This document shows positions 1-7,055 of a stretch of 8,038 nt of DNA, piece by piece. Below the pieces are notes generated by a model. It was not told the origin of the DNA, searched no databases, and saw only the letters and a program-made list of their open reading frames with translations. Origin of the DNA: an uncultured Bacteroidales bacterium (GTDB taxonomy: Bacteria > Bacteroidota > Bacteroidia > Bacteroidales > P3). Location of the stretch: positions 1 through 8,038 of the forward strand of contig CALGGY010000006.1 of assembly GCA_937915785.1 (NCBI GenBank). The letters are read 5' to 3'. The first letter of the stretch is position 1, and the number at the start of each line of letters is the position of its first letter. Both the position numbers and the translations under genes were made by a program.

Positions 1-55
1 CGCGTGCCGCAAACTCCCATTGTGCCTCGCTGGGCAGGGCAAACTTGCGGTTGCC
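1..55. repeat. 55-base identical repeat, copy 1 (inside IgGFc-SUMF1 gene)
   Basis: Identical base for base to 2173-2227 in the same orientation; the first mismatch is at position 56. It encodes the SUMF1 block GNRKFALPSEAQWEFAAR. The copy reaches the window edge, so its true length is unknown. It is GC-richer than the rest of its host gene. Confidence 0.95.
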
Positions 56-1663
56 GAGTTGATCCCGCAACATATCATTAAGTTTTGTTATAAAATTTAA
101 ACAATCAATCCATGACACATTTTCAACAGGGAGATTGTCACCCTGAAAAAGACTCGGATTTTTACCCATTACCGCTTTGTATAATGATTGTGTTACTTCA
201 TATTTCCCTATACAGAATGAGGATAATTTGACTTCGTGGGTTGGACGTTCGTTGAGACGAAGGTCAATTCCTTGTTCGGGGGTTGCTCCCATTATAAAAC
301 TGCCGGAACCCAAACATACCATTTCAAACACTTGGCCATTCACTTCGAATTCAATATTTTCAGGCTGACCTGATGATAGGTCTTTAAGCCCCATGCCAGC
401 AGTGTAGGCATAACTTTCATACAATCCAAGACCATAGAAAAAAGCGATAAAATTGCCATTGCAATTCTCGATAGTATGTGTGCCTGGAGTAACACTTATT
501 GTAGCATAACTATGTGCTGAATTAACTTTTTTAAATTCTTGTGATATGTCTTTACCATCTATTGTCATCCCTTTAACATTGTCAGTATTGGTTACAATAT
601 TAACGTAGTGGTATTTGGTAACCGATGTGTTGTATGCGTCAAAAGTAACATAAGGAACTCCTTGTTCGACTGGTGGGACAATGACAGAGGCTGGATCACC
701 AGGGTCGCCACCATGCTCACATCCACTAAAGTATAAACATGTTGTTGCAGGTTCGGTTGTCTCAATAAATTCGGCTTCGCCATAGTGTATTATATACTCA
801 TATGTCTCACCTTTTTTAAGTGTCGTTTTGCGTTTACCATTCCTCTTCACAATACAGTTGTCTTGTGAAGAAGTAATTCTGACTACATCACCCTTGCCTT
901 TTCTTACTGAGTTTGGAACAGGGGTTACAACAAACTCACGTCCCCAGTAATCGACTGGAATAGACTGTTCGTAAAGATGATCACAGGCTTGGTATCCATC
1001 TGGAATCACAGCACATTTATGACCTTGAAACATTGCAAAGGGTTTGTTGTTGGATATCACTGCTGTTCCGGAATATGTGCCAGTGGATGACACACTCTGT
1101 ATTTGATATGTCTGCCCGCCCATCAGTAACACACTGTCAAAATCACCTATTTTTATGAATGTACTATCCATTATCGCCAGTACACCAAGTTCCGCTCCAG
1201 GCAATAAGCTTGGATAATCTTGTGAGATGTAATAGGATTTTAGTTTGATGGTTGGCAAAATAGTTGTAATATCATAGGTGTAACTTTTGAAATTTGATGC
1301 ATACAACGATATATTTTCAGTAGACGTCACGTGTAATCCACAGTTTCCTATTTTGTTGACTAATTTGCTATTGCACATTTTTAATGAGATTGGTATTATG
1401 ACATGTCCGTCGCTTGACAAATTCACCGTAGTGCTCCAATTAAGATTGGGGTTCTCCACTGTGATTATTGTGTTTTTGTTTCCGGCTGCTATCAATGATA
1501 AAGATGTAGCTGTGTCATTGTTGTTCAGGAACATCACCCAAAAATCTTTTCCTTGTGTAGTAGAAATACTTTGGCAATAGCTTATATTATTAAAAGAAAA
1601 ACAAAGTGTCATAATTAGAGCATAAAGGGCTATCTTGTTCTGCTTATGAAACCTTACTGTCAT
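1..1663 (-). CDS. Exported protein: IgGFc-binding-type N-terminal domain fused to a SUMF1/FGE-like domain (3' end outside window)
   Basis: One uninterrupted frame of 554 codons runs off the left edge, so the C-terminus is missing. Residues 1-30 form a Sec signal peptide: basic start (VRFHKQNK), hydrophobic core ALYALIMTLCF, likely cleavage near SYC-QS. Residues about 33-430 resemble the bacterial IgGFc-binding N-terminal domain family, with GKDFWVMF at 38-45, VDYWGREFVV from 237 and a Gly/aromatic-rich end (FYGLGLYESYAY). From Q433 a SUMF1 (FGE-sulfatase, C-type-lectin-like) domain begins: GSFIMGA, LNERPTHEV, KYEVTQ, PVENVSWID, LPSEAQWEFAAR. It is cut before the part holding the FGE cysteines. 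That domain is paralogous to the next gene upstream (1784-2599). Most of the gene is visibly AT-richer than its neighbours, but the last ~60 bases are not. An in-frame ATG at 1699 is an alternative start, adding 12 residues. I infer a surface or periplasmic binding protein; no ligand can be named. Confidence 0.85.
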   Translation of the reverse strand, partial: MTVRFHKQNKIALYALIMTLCFSFNNISYCQSISTTQGKDFWVMFLNNNDTATSLSLIAAGNKNTIITVENPNLNWSTTVNLSSDGHVIIPISLKMCNSKLVNKIGNCGLHVTSTENISLYASNFKSYTYDITTILPTIKLKSYYISQDYPSLLPGAELGVLAIMDSTFIKIGDFDSVLLMGGQTYQIQSVSSTGTYSGTAVISNNKPFAMFQGHKCAVIPDGYQACDHLYEQSIPVDYWGREFVVTPVPNSVRKGKGDVVRITSSQDNCIVKRNGKRKTTLKKGETYEYIIHYGEAEFIETTEPATTCLYFSGCEHGGDPGDPASVIVPPVEQGVPYVTFDAYNTSVTKYHYVNIVTNTDNVKGMTIDGKDISQEFKKVNSAHSYATISVTPGTHTIENCNGNFIAFFYGLGLYESYAYTAGMGLKDLSSGQPENIEFEVNGQVFEMVCLGSGSFIMGATPEQGIDLRLNERPTHEVKLSSFCIGKYEVTQSLYKAVMGKNPSLFQGDNLPVENVSWIDCLNFITKLNDMLRDQLGNRKFALPSEAQWEFAAR

Positions 1664-1783
1664 ATGATAATTTTTATTTTGCAGCTTAATATTCAACATT
1701 TGATATTTGATGTTTTACTTTTTTTATTATATGCAACATAGCAATTACTACTTTACGTTTAATAAAATTGACAAAATGTCTTT

Positions 1784-2599
1784 TTACTCGTTTCTCCAGT
1801 AGATGGGGTCGTTGTCATCTATCAGCACTATGCGGAAGCCTATGCTGGGGCTTTTGCGCTCGGGTTGCAGGTTGTGGCGCACCGACACGCGGCAGTAACT
1901 CTCGCCACGGTCCCATCCTCCGCCACGCACAAGACGGCGGTGTTCCACGCCCTCGCTGGTTACGTTGGGGTTGCGGCGGTGTTCGGAGTTGTATATGCCC
2001 CACCAGTCGTAGCACCACTCGTTCACGTTGCCGCTCATGTCGCAGATTCCCAGCTCGTTGGGTGCCAGCATGCCCACGGTATGGGTACGGCCTTCGCTGT
2101 TGGAGCTTATCCATGCCACATCGTTGGCGTCGTCGCTGCCACTGTATTTTGTAACCTCGCCATCGGCTCCGCCGCGTGCCGCAAACTCCCATTGTGCCTC
2201 GCTGGGCAGGGCAAACTTGCGGTTGCCAAGTGTGTCGTGCATCAGCTCGTTGAGAGTTTCCACAAATTTCTGCGCCTCAATCCACGAAACGTTCTCCACA
2301 GGCAGTCCCGCACCTTGGAAATGGCTGGGGTTGTTGCCCATCACAACTTCGTACAGGTCTTGGGTAACTTCAAATTTAGCAATATAATAGGGCGATAACG
2401 TAACCTTGTGCGCAGGCCTCTCGTTGAGCCACAGGCTGTTGCCCTGCTCGGAGGTGGCACCCATCAAGAAACTGCCGGGACCGATATACGCCATTTCGAA
2501 GGTCTGACCTCCAACCTCGAACTTGATATTTTCGGGTTGGGCATTGGCCGAAGCCAGAAAAACGAACATTGCCGCCAAGGATAAAATAATTTTTTTCAT
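1784..2599 (-). CDS. Exported SUMF1/FGE-like domain protein, probably not an active formylglycine-generating enzyme
   Basis: Complete 271-residue protein. Residues 1-20 are a clear signal peptide (MKKIILSLAAMFVFLASANA, cleavage before Q21). The rest is a single SUMF1 domain: GSFLMGATSEQG (42-53), LNERPAHKVTL (58-68), KFEVTQDLY (75-83), PVENVSWIE (100-108), LPSEAQWEFAARGG (131-144), GICDMSGNVNEWCYDWW (184-200), RLVRGGGWDRGESYC (222-236) and SIGFRIVL (252-259). FGE enzymes carry two active-site cysteines five residues apart in this last block. Here the second is C236 and the first position is R231, so canonical cysteine-to-formylglycine conversion is unlikely. The protein more probably uses the fold structurally or for binding. 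Its domain is closely related to the C-terminal domain of the adjacent gene (1-1663), and the two share a 55-base identical stretch. Only about 120 bases separate its stop from the next gene. A TAnnTTTG-type promoter lies upstream. Confidence 0.9.
   Translation of the reverse strand: MKKIILSLAAMFVFLASANAQPENIKFEVGGQTFEMAYIGPGSFLMGATSEQGNSLWLNERPAHKVTLSPYYIAKFEVTQDLYEVVMGNNPSHFQGAGLPVENVSWIEAQKFVETLNELMHDTLGNRKFALPSEAQWEFAARGGADGEVTKYSGSDDANDVAWISSNSEGRTHTVGMLAPNELGICDMSGNVNEWCYDWWGIYNSEHRRNPNVTSEGVEHRRLVRGGGWDRGESYCRVSVRHNLQPERKSPSIGFRIVLIDDNDPIYWRNE
2173..2227. repeat. 55-base identical repeat, copy 2 (inside SUMF1 gene)
   Basis: Second copy of the stretch at 1-55, at the homologous position of the paralogous SUMF1 domain. 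Its composition matches the rest of this gene, so this gene is the likelier donor if the identity reflects gene conversion. Confidence 0.95.
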
Positions 2600-2680
2600 T
2601 GCCTATGTATTTCGTTATAAATGTGTTACAAAACAAACCGCAAATTTACGGCCTTTTGATGACCATAGTTTTGCAGTTTG

Positions 2681-2688
2681 CAAATATA
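2681..2688 (-). promoter_or_regulatory. Candidate -7 box for the SUMF1 gene at 2599
   Basis: TATATTTG on the minus strand is an exact TAnnTTTG -7 match in the same GTATATTTGCAA context as the promoter at 7056. It lies about 82 bases before the ATG at 2599, downstream of an A/T-rich tract (2691-2710). No good -33 element is visible. A second -7-like octamer, TAAATTTG, occurs closer to the gene at 2648-2641. The 242-base spacer 2600-2841 shows nothing else I can name and no clear terminator for the pseudogene. Confidence 0.5.
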
Positions 2689-2841
2689 CGATTTTTTTTT
2701 GTTTTTTTCGCCGTTATTTTACTACTTGGTTTTATCTGTGGCAATTGGTTAAGCTCCGGCACACTGCAATGGCAGGCCGTACAAAGCTGATTATCAACAA
2801 TTAGAAAGAAAAAAAATTAGAAAACCTTCCCAATTTGAAAT

Positions 2842-3516
2842 TTATTCCACCACAAGCACTTTTCCTGCTTTGTCGCTGCCCACTTTCAGCAGGTACACCA
2901 CTTTCGACGGCACATCGAATTTTGTTGTTTGTCCTGCATTGGGAACGGAATAGAGCGTTCTTCCAAGCATGTCGAACAGTCGCAAGTTAGCGTTTTCGGG
3001 GCAGTCAACATAAATTACCCTTCCGAGCACAGCGATGCCAACCTCCTGATTTTCGGATTGTTGAATACCGCCCCTTGTTTGGAACGAAGCCACATACCTC
3101 AGCGGCGGCACCATAGATGAGACAAGTGTGAAACTACACGGATTGCCGCGTTTGCCGTCGGTCCACGAAACGAAATGGAATCATGGTTTGGGCAATGCGT
3201 GGAGGGTAACAAGGTCGCCATAGTAACATTGACCGCCTCCCACCACTGTGCCACGGCTTTCGTCGGACGACACTGCATCTACCACCACGCGTTGGTCCAT
3301 GCGCGGCGACAGCCTGAACGCTATGCAAAGGCGCATCTCGGCCTGATAAAGACTGCTGCCAGCGTATAGCTTGCGAAGGCATGTATACACGATGTCGCTG
3401 TAGCAGTCGCGGTAGAGGCACAGGTTTTTGACGGAGTCCACCAAAGGATAATCCTCTTAGGGGAATGGCATTGGTAACAAATGACAATCGAAATACAGCA
3501 CGGTGACCCACCCCAT
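2842..3516 (-). pseudogene. Decayed C-terminal remnant of a secreted protein with InlB-like repeat and T9SS-type sorting tail
   Basis: A single reading frame carries related protein sequence across two in-frame stops: TAA at 3459-3457 and TGA at 3183-3181. The first in-frame ATG is at 3516. Between the stops lies VDAVSSDESRGTVVGGG then YYGDLVTLHALPKP. The TGA follows, and the frame resumes directly with FHFVSWTDGKRGNPCSF. This is a divergent InlB-type B-repeat, in which a Gly codon (GGA) is expected where TGA stands. After a linker comes a C-terminal tail with NLRLFDMLGRTLYSV and VVYLLKVGSDKAGKVLVVE, the beta-sandwich pattern of T9SS type A sorting domains, ending in TAA. No signal peptide or full-length N-terminus is present, so the gene is also 5'-truncated. 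The part before 3459 is unrecognised. The remnant starts 67 bases after the upstream glycosidase gene stops. Sequencing error could explain one stop, less easily both plus the missing 5' end. Confidence 0.72.
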
Positions 3517-3583
3517 CTTAAGCTCTATCCAAAAAGGGTTGGCTCCTATTACGTATTGTAAAAAACTGCTGTACAGATGCTTA

Positions 3584-4489
3584 TTATTCCATCACCATAA
3601 CAATGCTGGACACATAGCGTTCGCCCTGACGGTCGAAGCGGTTGTTGTCGCTGGGGAAATTCACTATGCCGCCGTTGTTGCGACCGAGGACATACATGGT
3701 GGTGGAGCCGCCGCCGTCGAGGTTCATGGCGTTGGTGCATCCAAGCATGAGCATGGTTTTTGCCAGCTCGGTGAGGGTCATACCTGCCGACTGCTTGGTG
3801 CGTCCGTCGACGGTGAAAAGGAGCACGGTGCCGTCGGGGCGGATGCCGATGGCGGTGCGGTTGTGGCGATGAGTAGCAAAAGTACGGTCTGTGCGTTGCG
3901 GCAATATCTTGCCATCGGACAGAAGCATAGGACCGGCTGTCATCACATCGGTTGCGGTGCTGTCGAAATAACGCTCTTCCCAATGGCGGTTGCTATCGGG
4001 CTCGTACAGCACCGGACGTCCGTTGCTGTTGAGCACCATTGTGGCATACTGGTAATATTTGCGGTTTACGGAATTAGGCGTCTGCGGGGTGTTTTCGCCC
4101 ACCTGCTTGCCGCCAATGCGCAGAAAGCAGACAGGGTTACCAAGTTCCATATCGAAAAATGACCCGTTTACTGCCGCCAAGGCATTGCTTTCGCGGGCAA
4201 TGGTCGAAGTGGGGGTTAGTTCCGGCCTGTAGGCAAAGGCAAGACGCGCCTTGCTACCATGCGAAATTTCTATCACGCATATATTCTGGTTGGCACCAAA
4301 CAAATCGTTTTTTGTGAAATGAACGGTCTTCAGAACAACACCCTGCGACAGGGTATCCACTTTCCATCGGAAGTTCACTTTGCCGGCAGGTGCTTTAGCT
4401 TGAGGCGCCTCCTTGACAAAACCACTGAAACTCAACAACATACATAATACAAAAAGCACTACCGATGTAAAAAGAATTTTTTTCTTCAT
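3584..4489 (-). CDS. Phosphodiester glycosidase (NAGPA-like) family exported protein
   Basis: Complete 301-residue protein of the phosphodiester glycosidase / NAGPA family, named after the mammalian enzyme that removes GlcNAc from mannose-6-phosphate diesters. Bacterial members act on sugar phosphodiesters, generally outside the cytoplasm. Residues 5-23 (ILFTSVVLFVLCMLLSFSG) form a signal peptide or membrane anchor; C16 has no proper lipobox. Family landmarks: ALAAVNGSFFD (103-113), MTAGPMLLSDG (183-193), RHNRTAIGIRPDG (208-220), LFTVDGR (224-230) and NAMNLDGGGSTTMYV (253-267), the most diagnostic block. A C-terminal GERYVSSIVMVME is also typical. Its ATG overlaps the aroA stop by four bases (ATGA, 4486-4489), implying translational coupling and co-transcription with aroA. 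The substrate cannot be read from sequence; cell-envelope or exopolysaccharide phosphodiesters are an inference. Confidence 0.9.
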   Translation of the reverse strand: MKKKILFTSVVLFVLCMLLSFSGFVKEAPQAKAPAGKVNFRWKVDTLSQGVVLKTVHFTKNDLFGANQNICVIEISHGSKARLAFAYRPELTPTSTIARESNALAAVNGSFFDMELGNPVCFLRIGGKQVGENTPQTPNSVNRKYYQYATMVLNSNGRPVLYEPDSNRHWEERYFDSTATDVMTAGPMLLSDGKILPQRTDRTFATHRHNRTAIGIRPDGTVLLFTVDGRTKQSAGMTLTELAKTMLMLGCTNAMNLDGGGSTTMYVLGRNNGGIVNFPSDNNRFDRQGERYVSSIVMVME

Positions 4490-5727
4490 AACTGTTTAAT
4501 TTTTAACATTTGCCAAAAAAAATTGGGAAACGATTTTGCGGCTACGTCCGGGTTGTCTATCTGCAGGCCGTCAAAAATGCAGGCCAATGTTGCAAACGAC
4601 ATAGCCAGGCGATGGTCGCCATAAGTATTTATGGTATGCGGCTGTTTTTCGTTGCCGCTTTGGTTTATCAACAATTGCGACGGCAAAATATGCAAGCTAT
4701 CGCTATTTACAACACACTGGCAACCAAGCCTTTGCAACTCAGTGGCAAGTGCTGTCAACCTGTCGGATTCTTTATATCTAAGTGTTTGAAGGCCAACAAA
4801 TTCGGCATCCAAGCCAAGTCCGGCACATGCCACTGCCAAAGGTGGCACCAAATCCGGATTGTCGGAGCAATGGAAAACGAGTGGGGACTTTTTAGGCAAA
4901 CCGTTGTTTGTCAGCACGATACCATTATTTTGAAACTGTGTTTCAACGCCAATGGCATGATACCAGCTTGTCGCAACGCTGTCGCCCTGCCACGAGGGCA
5001 GTTTCAAACCTGGCAACACAAGCGAAAGATTGGGTGAGAAGGCCACCAAATTATACGCGTATGCCGCTGAGCTCCAGTCGTTTTCCACCACAACGGAGAA
5101 TGTGTGCACATCGGTTGCGGGCATTACAGAGATTTGCAACGGCTGTTGAAGCACATCGTGTCCGCAGGTCCTCAGCACCTCACAAGTCATTGATATATAA
5201 GGATATGACACGGAATTTTGGCCAAATTTCAATGTCAATGGATTTATCATTTTGGGAGCCACCAAAAGCAGTGCCGATGCAAATTGGCTGCTTGTGTTGC
5301 CAGAAAGAAGCACCTCGCCTCCTCTCAACCTTCGGCCGTCGATAGCCACGGGCAGGTGTCCCCCGGATTCGAGACAACGAATTTTTGCCCCCATAGAACG
5401 CAGAGCGTCAATAAGTTCGGTCATAGGACGCTCTTTCATCCTTTGGCTGCAAGTAAGCACATGGCTACCCGGGGTTACGCTAAGCAAGGCTGTCATAAAT
5501 CGCGCCACGGTGCCGGCATTAAAACATTGGAAAATGTGGTTTTGCCCTTCTTTAAGCTGTTGTAACAAATTAATCATCAGCACTGTATCTTCGGCAGTGG
5601 ACACATTTTTCAGTTCTATCTTTCCGCCACACAGAAAGTTTGCCACAAGCCACCTGTTGGACAGGCTCTTGGAGGCGGGCAAATCCCATTTGTGCATTCC
5701 TGCAATATTAAAGCGTGGCAGCATCAT
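4486..5727 (-). CDS. aroA: 3-phosphoshikimate 1-carboxyvinyltransferase (EPSP synthase)
   Basis: Complete 413-residue cytoplasmic enzyme of the shikimate pathway. It joins phosphoenolpyruvate and shikimate-3-phosphate to give EPSP on the way to chorismate and aromatic amino acids. Active-site blocks are intact: PASKSLSNR (17-25, K20), FNAGTVARF (69-77, N70), RMKERPMTELIDAL (96-109, R100), SGNTSSQFASALL (142-154), VENDWSSAAYAY (214-225), SDNPDLVPPLAVA (288-300, D292 as general-base Asp), LRYKESDRL (316-324, E320) and YGDHRLAMSFA (369-379). It is slightly shorter than the E. coli enzyme (427). In the GNAGTAMRP region the residue matching E. coli P101 is F77, while the preceding Gly is kept; I read this as lineage variation, not evidence of inhibitor resistance. 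The start is the first of two consecutive ATGs (5727, 5724). The gene begins 21 bases after the sigma-54 regulator stops and overlaps the glycosidase start. Confidence 0.97.
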   Translation of the reverse strand: MMLPRFNIAGMHKWDLPASKSLSNRWLVANFLCGGKIELKNVSTAEDTVLMINLLQQLKEGQNHIFQCFNAGTVARFMTALLSVTPGSHVLTCSQRMKERPMTELIDALRSMGAKIRCLESGGHLPVAIDGRRLRGGEVLLSGNTSSQFASALLLVAPKMINPLTLKFGQNSVSYPYISMTCEVLRTCGHDVLQQPLQISVMPATDVHTFSVVVENDWSSAAYAYNLVAFSPNLSLVLPGLKLPSWQGDSVATSWYHAIGVETQFQNNGIVLTNNGLPKKSPLVFHCSDNPDLVPPLAVACAGLGLDAEFVGLQTLRYKESDRLTALATELQRLGCQCVVNSDSLHILPSQLLINQSGNEKQPHTINTYGDHRLAMSFATLACIFDGLQIDNPDVAAKSFPNFFWQMLKIKQL

Positions 5728-5748
5728 AACAAAAGCTATACCAATGTG

Positions 5749-7002
5749 TTATTCTATTCCGTATTTTTTCAGTTTGCGGTATAGTGTGCGTTCGGAGATG
5801 TTAAGGTCGGCGGCGGCCGGTTTGCGGTTTCCGTGATGTTTTTCCAAAGCCCTTACTATGGCACGTTTTTCGCGTTCTTCGAGAGCAAGGGGTTCATCTT
5901 CAACAACTTCGGTATCGGCAAACTCTTCTGCATCGGTGTTGTTGGAGTTTTCGATATAGTGCACGGCAAGGTCGTCGGCAGGGTGTATTATGGGCGGCAG
6001 CTGCTCCGTAGCCGGCTGTGCCACAGTTTGTTGCACGTGTTGCACGGGCATGCCTCCGCGCACAAGTTCCGAGATGGTGGTCTTGAGGTCGTTGATTTCG
6101 TTGTGCAGCTCGTGAATCATATTGCCCATGGAGAGGACCCTAAGGAGCAATTCGCGGTCGGTCATCTCGGGTGCCGAGTCGGAGCTGTAGACCGTTGGCA
6201 TATTGCCCGATGTGTTGTAATTAAGATATTTACGCAGCACATCGCTATCCACCATACGTTCGTATTCGAGCACCGAGATGCTTTCGGCGAAATGTTTCAG
6301 TTCGCGTATGTTGCCGTACCACGGGTAGTTCATCAGGTAATCCTTGGCATCGGAGGTAAGGCGTATGGGGTCGGTGTGCTGACGGTCGGCCACGTCGGCG
6401 GCAAATTTGCGGAACAGCAGGGGTATGTCGTCCTTGCGTTCGCGCAAAGCGGGCACTTTTATGGAAATCTGGCAGAGGCGGTAGTAAAGGTCCTGCCGGA
6501 ATTTGCCGTTGCGCACGGCTTGCTCGATGTCCACGTTGGTGGCGGAGACTATGCGCACGTCCACTTTTTGGGGCACCGAGGCGCCCACGGGCAGTATTTC
6601 GCCGTTTTCGAGCACTCGCAGCAATTTGGCCTGCATGCTCAGCGGCAGCTCGCCCACCTCGTCGAGGAATATGGTGCCGCCGTTGGCCACCTCGAAATAG
6701 CCTTTGCGGTCGGAGTCGGCACTGGTGAAAGAGCCTTTTTTGTGCCCGAAGAGCTCGCTTTCGATAGTGCCATCGGGAATGGCGCCGCAGTTTACTGCAA
6801 TAAGCCGGTTTTTGGAACTGTGTCCCCGGTTGCTGTTGTCGTGTATTATGCGTGAGAAAATCTCCTTGCCCACGCCGCTCTCGCCCATTATCAGAACGCT
6901 CATGTCGGTGGGGGCCACACGCACGGCCATTTCTATGGCGTGGTTCAACAATGGCGAATTGCCTATGATGTCATATCTTGTCTTTACCAATTGTATATCC
7001 AT
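5749..7002 (-). CDS. Sigma-54-dependent Fis-family transcriptional regulator, no receiver domain, variant GSFTSA loop
   Basis: The protein has 417 residues from the ATG at 7002; an in-frame GTG at 7011 would add MIN but is less likely. It is a bacterial enhancer-binding protein that would use ATP hydrolysis to open promoters held by sigma-54 RNA polymerase. The AAA+ domain begins almost at residue 1: IIGNSP (12-17), Walker A GESGVGKE (40-47), the loop GSFTSA (90-95), Walker B GGTIFLDE (108-115), KFRQDLYYRL (167-176) and LRERKDDIPLL (186-196). There is no N-terminal receiver, GAF or PAS domain, so it lacks a visible phosphorylation input. A long linker (~262-374) contains a likely coiled coil (~280-315) and an acidic stretch. 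The C-terminus is a Fis helix-turn-helix (GNRKPAAADLNISERTLYRKL, ~391-411). The canonical loop is GAFTGA; the Gly-to-Ser change at its fifth position is unusual because the loop contacts sigma-54. It is the first gene of the operon with aroA. Confidence 0.93.
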   Translation of the reverse strand: MDIQLVKTRYDIIGNSPLLNHAIEMAVRVAPTDMSVLIMGESGVGKEIFSRIIHDNSNRGHSSKNRLIAVNCGAIPDGTIESELFGHKKGSFTSADSDRKGYFEVANGGTIFLDEVGELPLSMQAKLLRVLENGEILPVGASVPQKVDVRIVSATNVDIEQAVRNGKFRQDLYYRLCQISIKVPALRERKDDIPLLFRKFAADVADRQHTDPIRLTSDAKDYLMNYPWYGNIRELKHFAESISVLEYERMVDSDVLRKYLNYNTSGNMPTVYSSDSAPEMTDRELLLRVLSMGNMIHELHNEINDLKTTISELVRGGMPVQHVQQTVAQPATEQLPPIIHPADDLAVHYIENSNNTDAEEFADTEVVEDEPLALEEREKRAIVRALEKHHGNRKPAAADLNISERTLYRKLKKYGIE

Positions 7003-7055
7003 ATTTATCACAAATTCAAAACTTTAACAGAATATCGCTATTTTTTGGGCTTTTG

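Noticed and set aside
1769..1790. GACA-TTT-TGTC as a terminator for the SUMF1 gene
   Set aside because: Only a 4-bp AT-weak stem; not convincing as an intrinsic terminator.
1784..2599. Possible diversity-generating retroelement target, since FGE/C-type-lectin domains are common variable proteins in such systems
   Set aside because: No reverse transcriptase gene and no template repeat are in the window. The only internal repeat (1-55 / 2173-2227) lies in the middle of the domain, not in the C-terminal variable position, and the C-terminal codons show no excess of AAC-derived variation. Flanking sequence would be needed to reopen this.
3134..3511. 125-codon minus-strand frame over the pseudogene
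   Set aside because: It is in a different frame from the recognisable InlB-like repeat and sorting tail, and its Arg-rich translation has no known pattern.
3550..3583. Possible terminator after the glycosidase gene (CTGTACAG followed by a T6 run)
   Set aside because: The palindrome has no loop and cannot form a stable hairpin before the T run.
3503..4162. 219-codon plus-strand open frame
   Set aside because: Antisense to the phosphodiester glycosidase gene, whose motifs are unambiguous; the translation is Ala/Val/His-rich without domain features.
5833..6855. 340-codon plus-strand open frame
   Set aside because: Antisense to the sigma-54 regulator with low-complexity His/Val/Gly-rich translation and no recognisable domain; an antisense shadow of a GC-rich gene.
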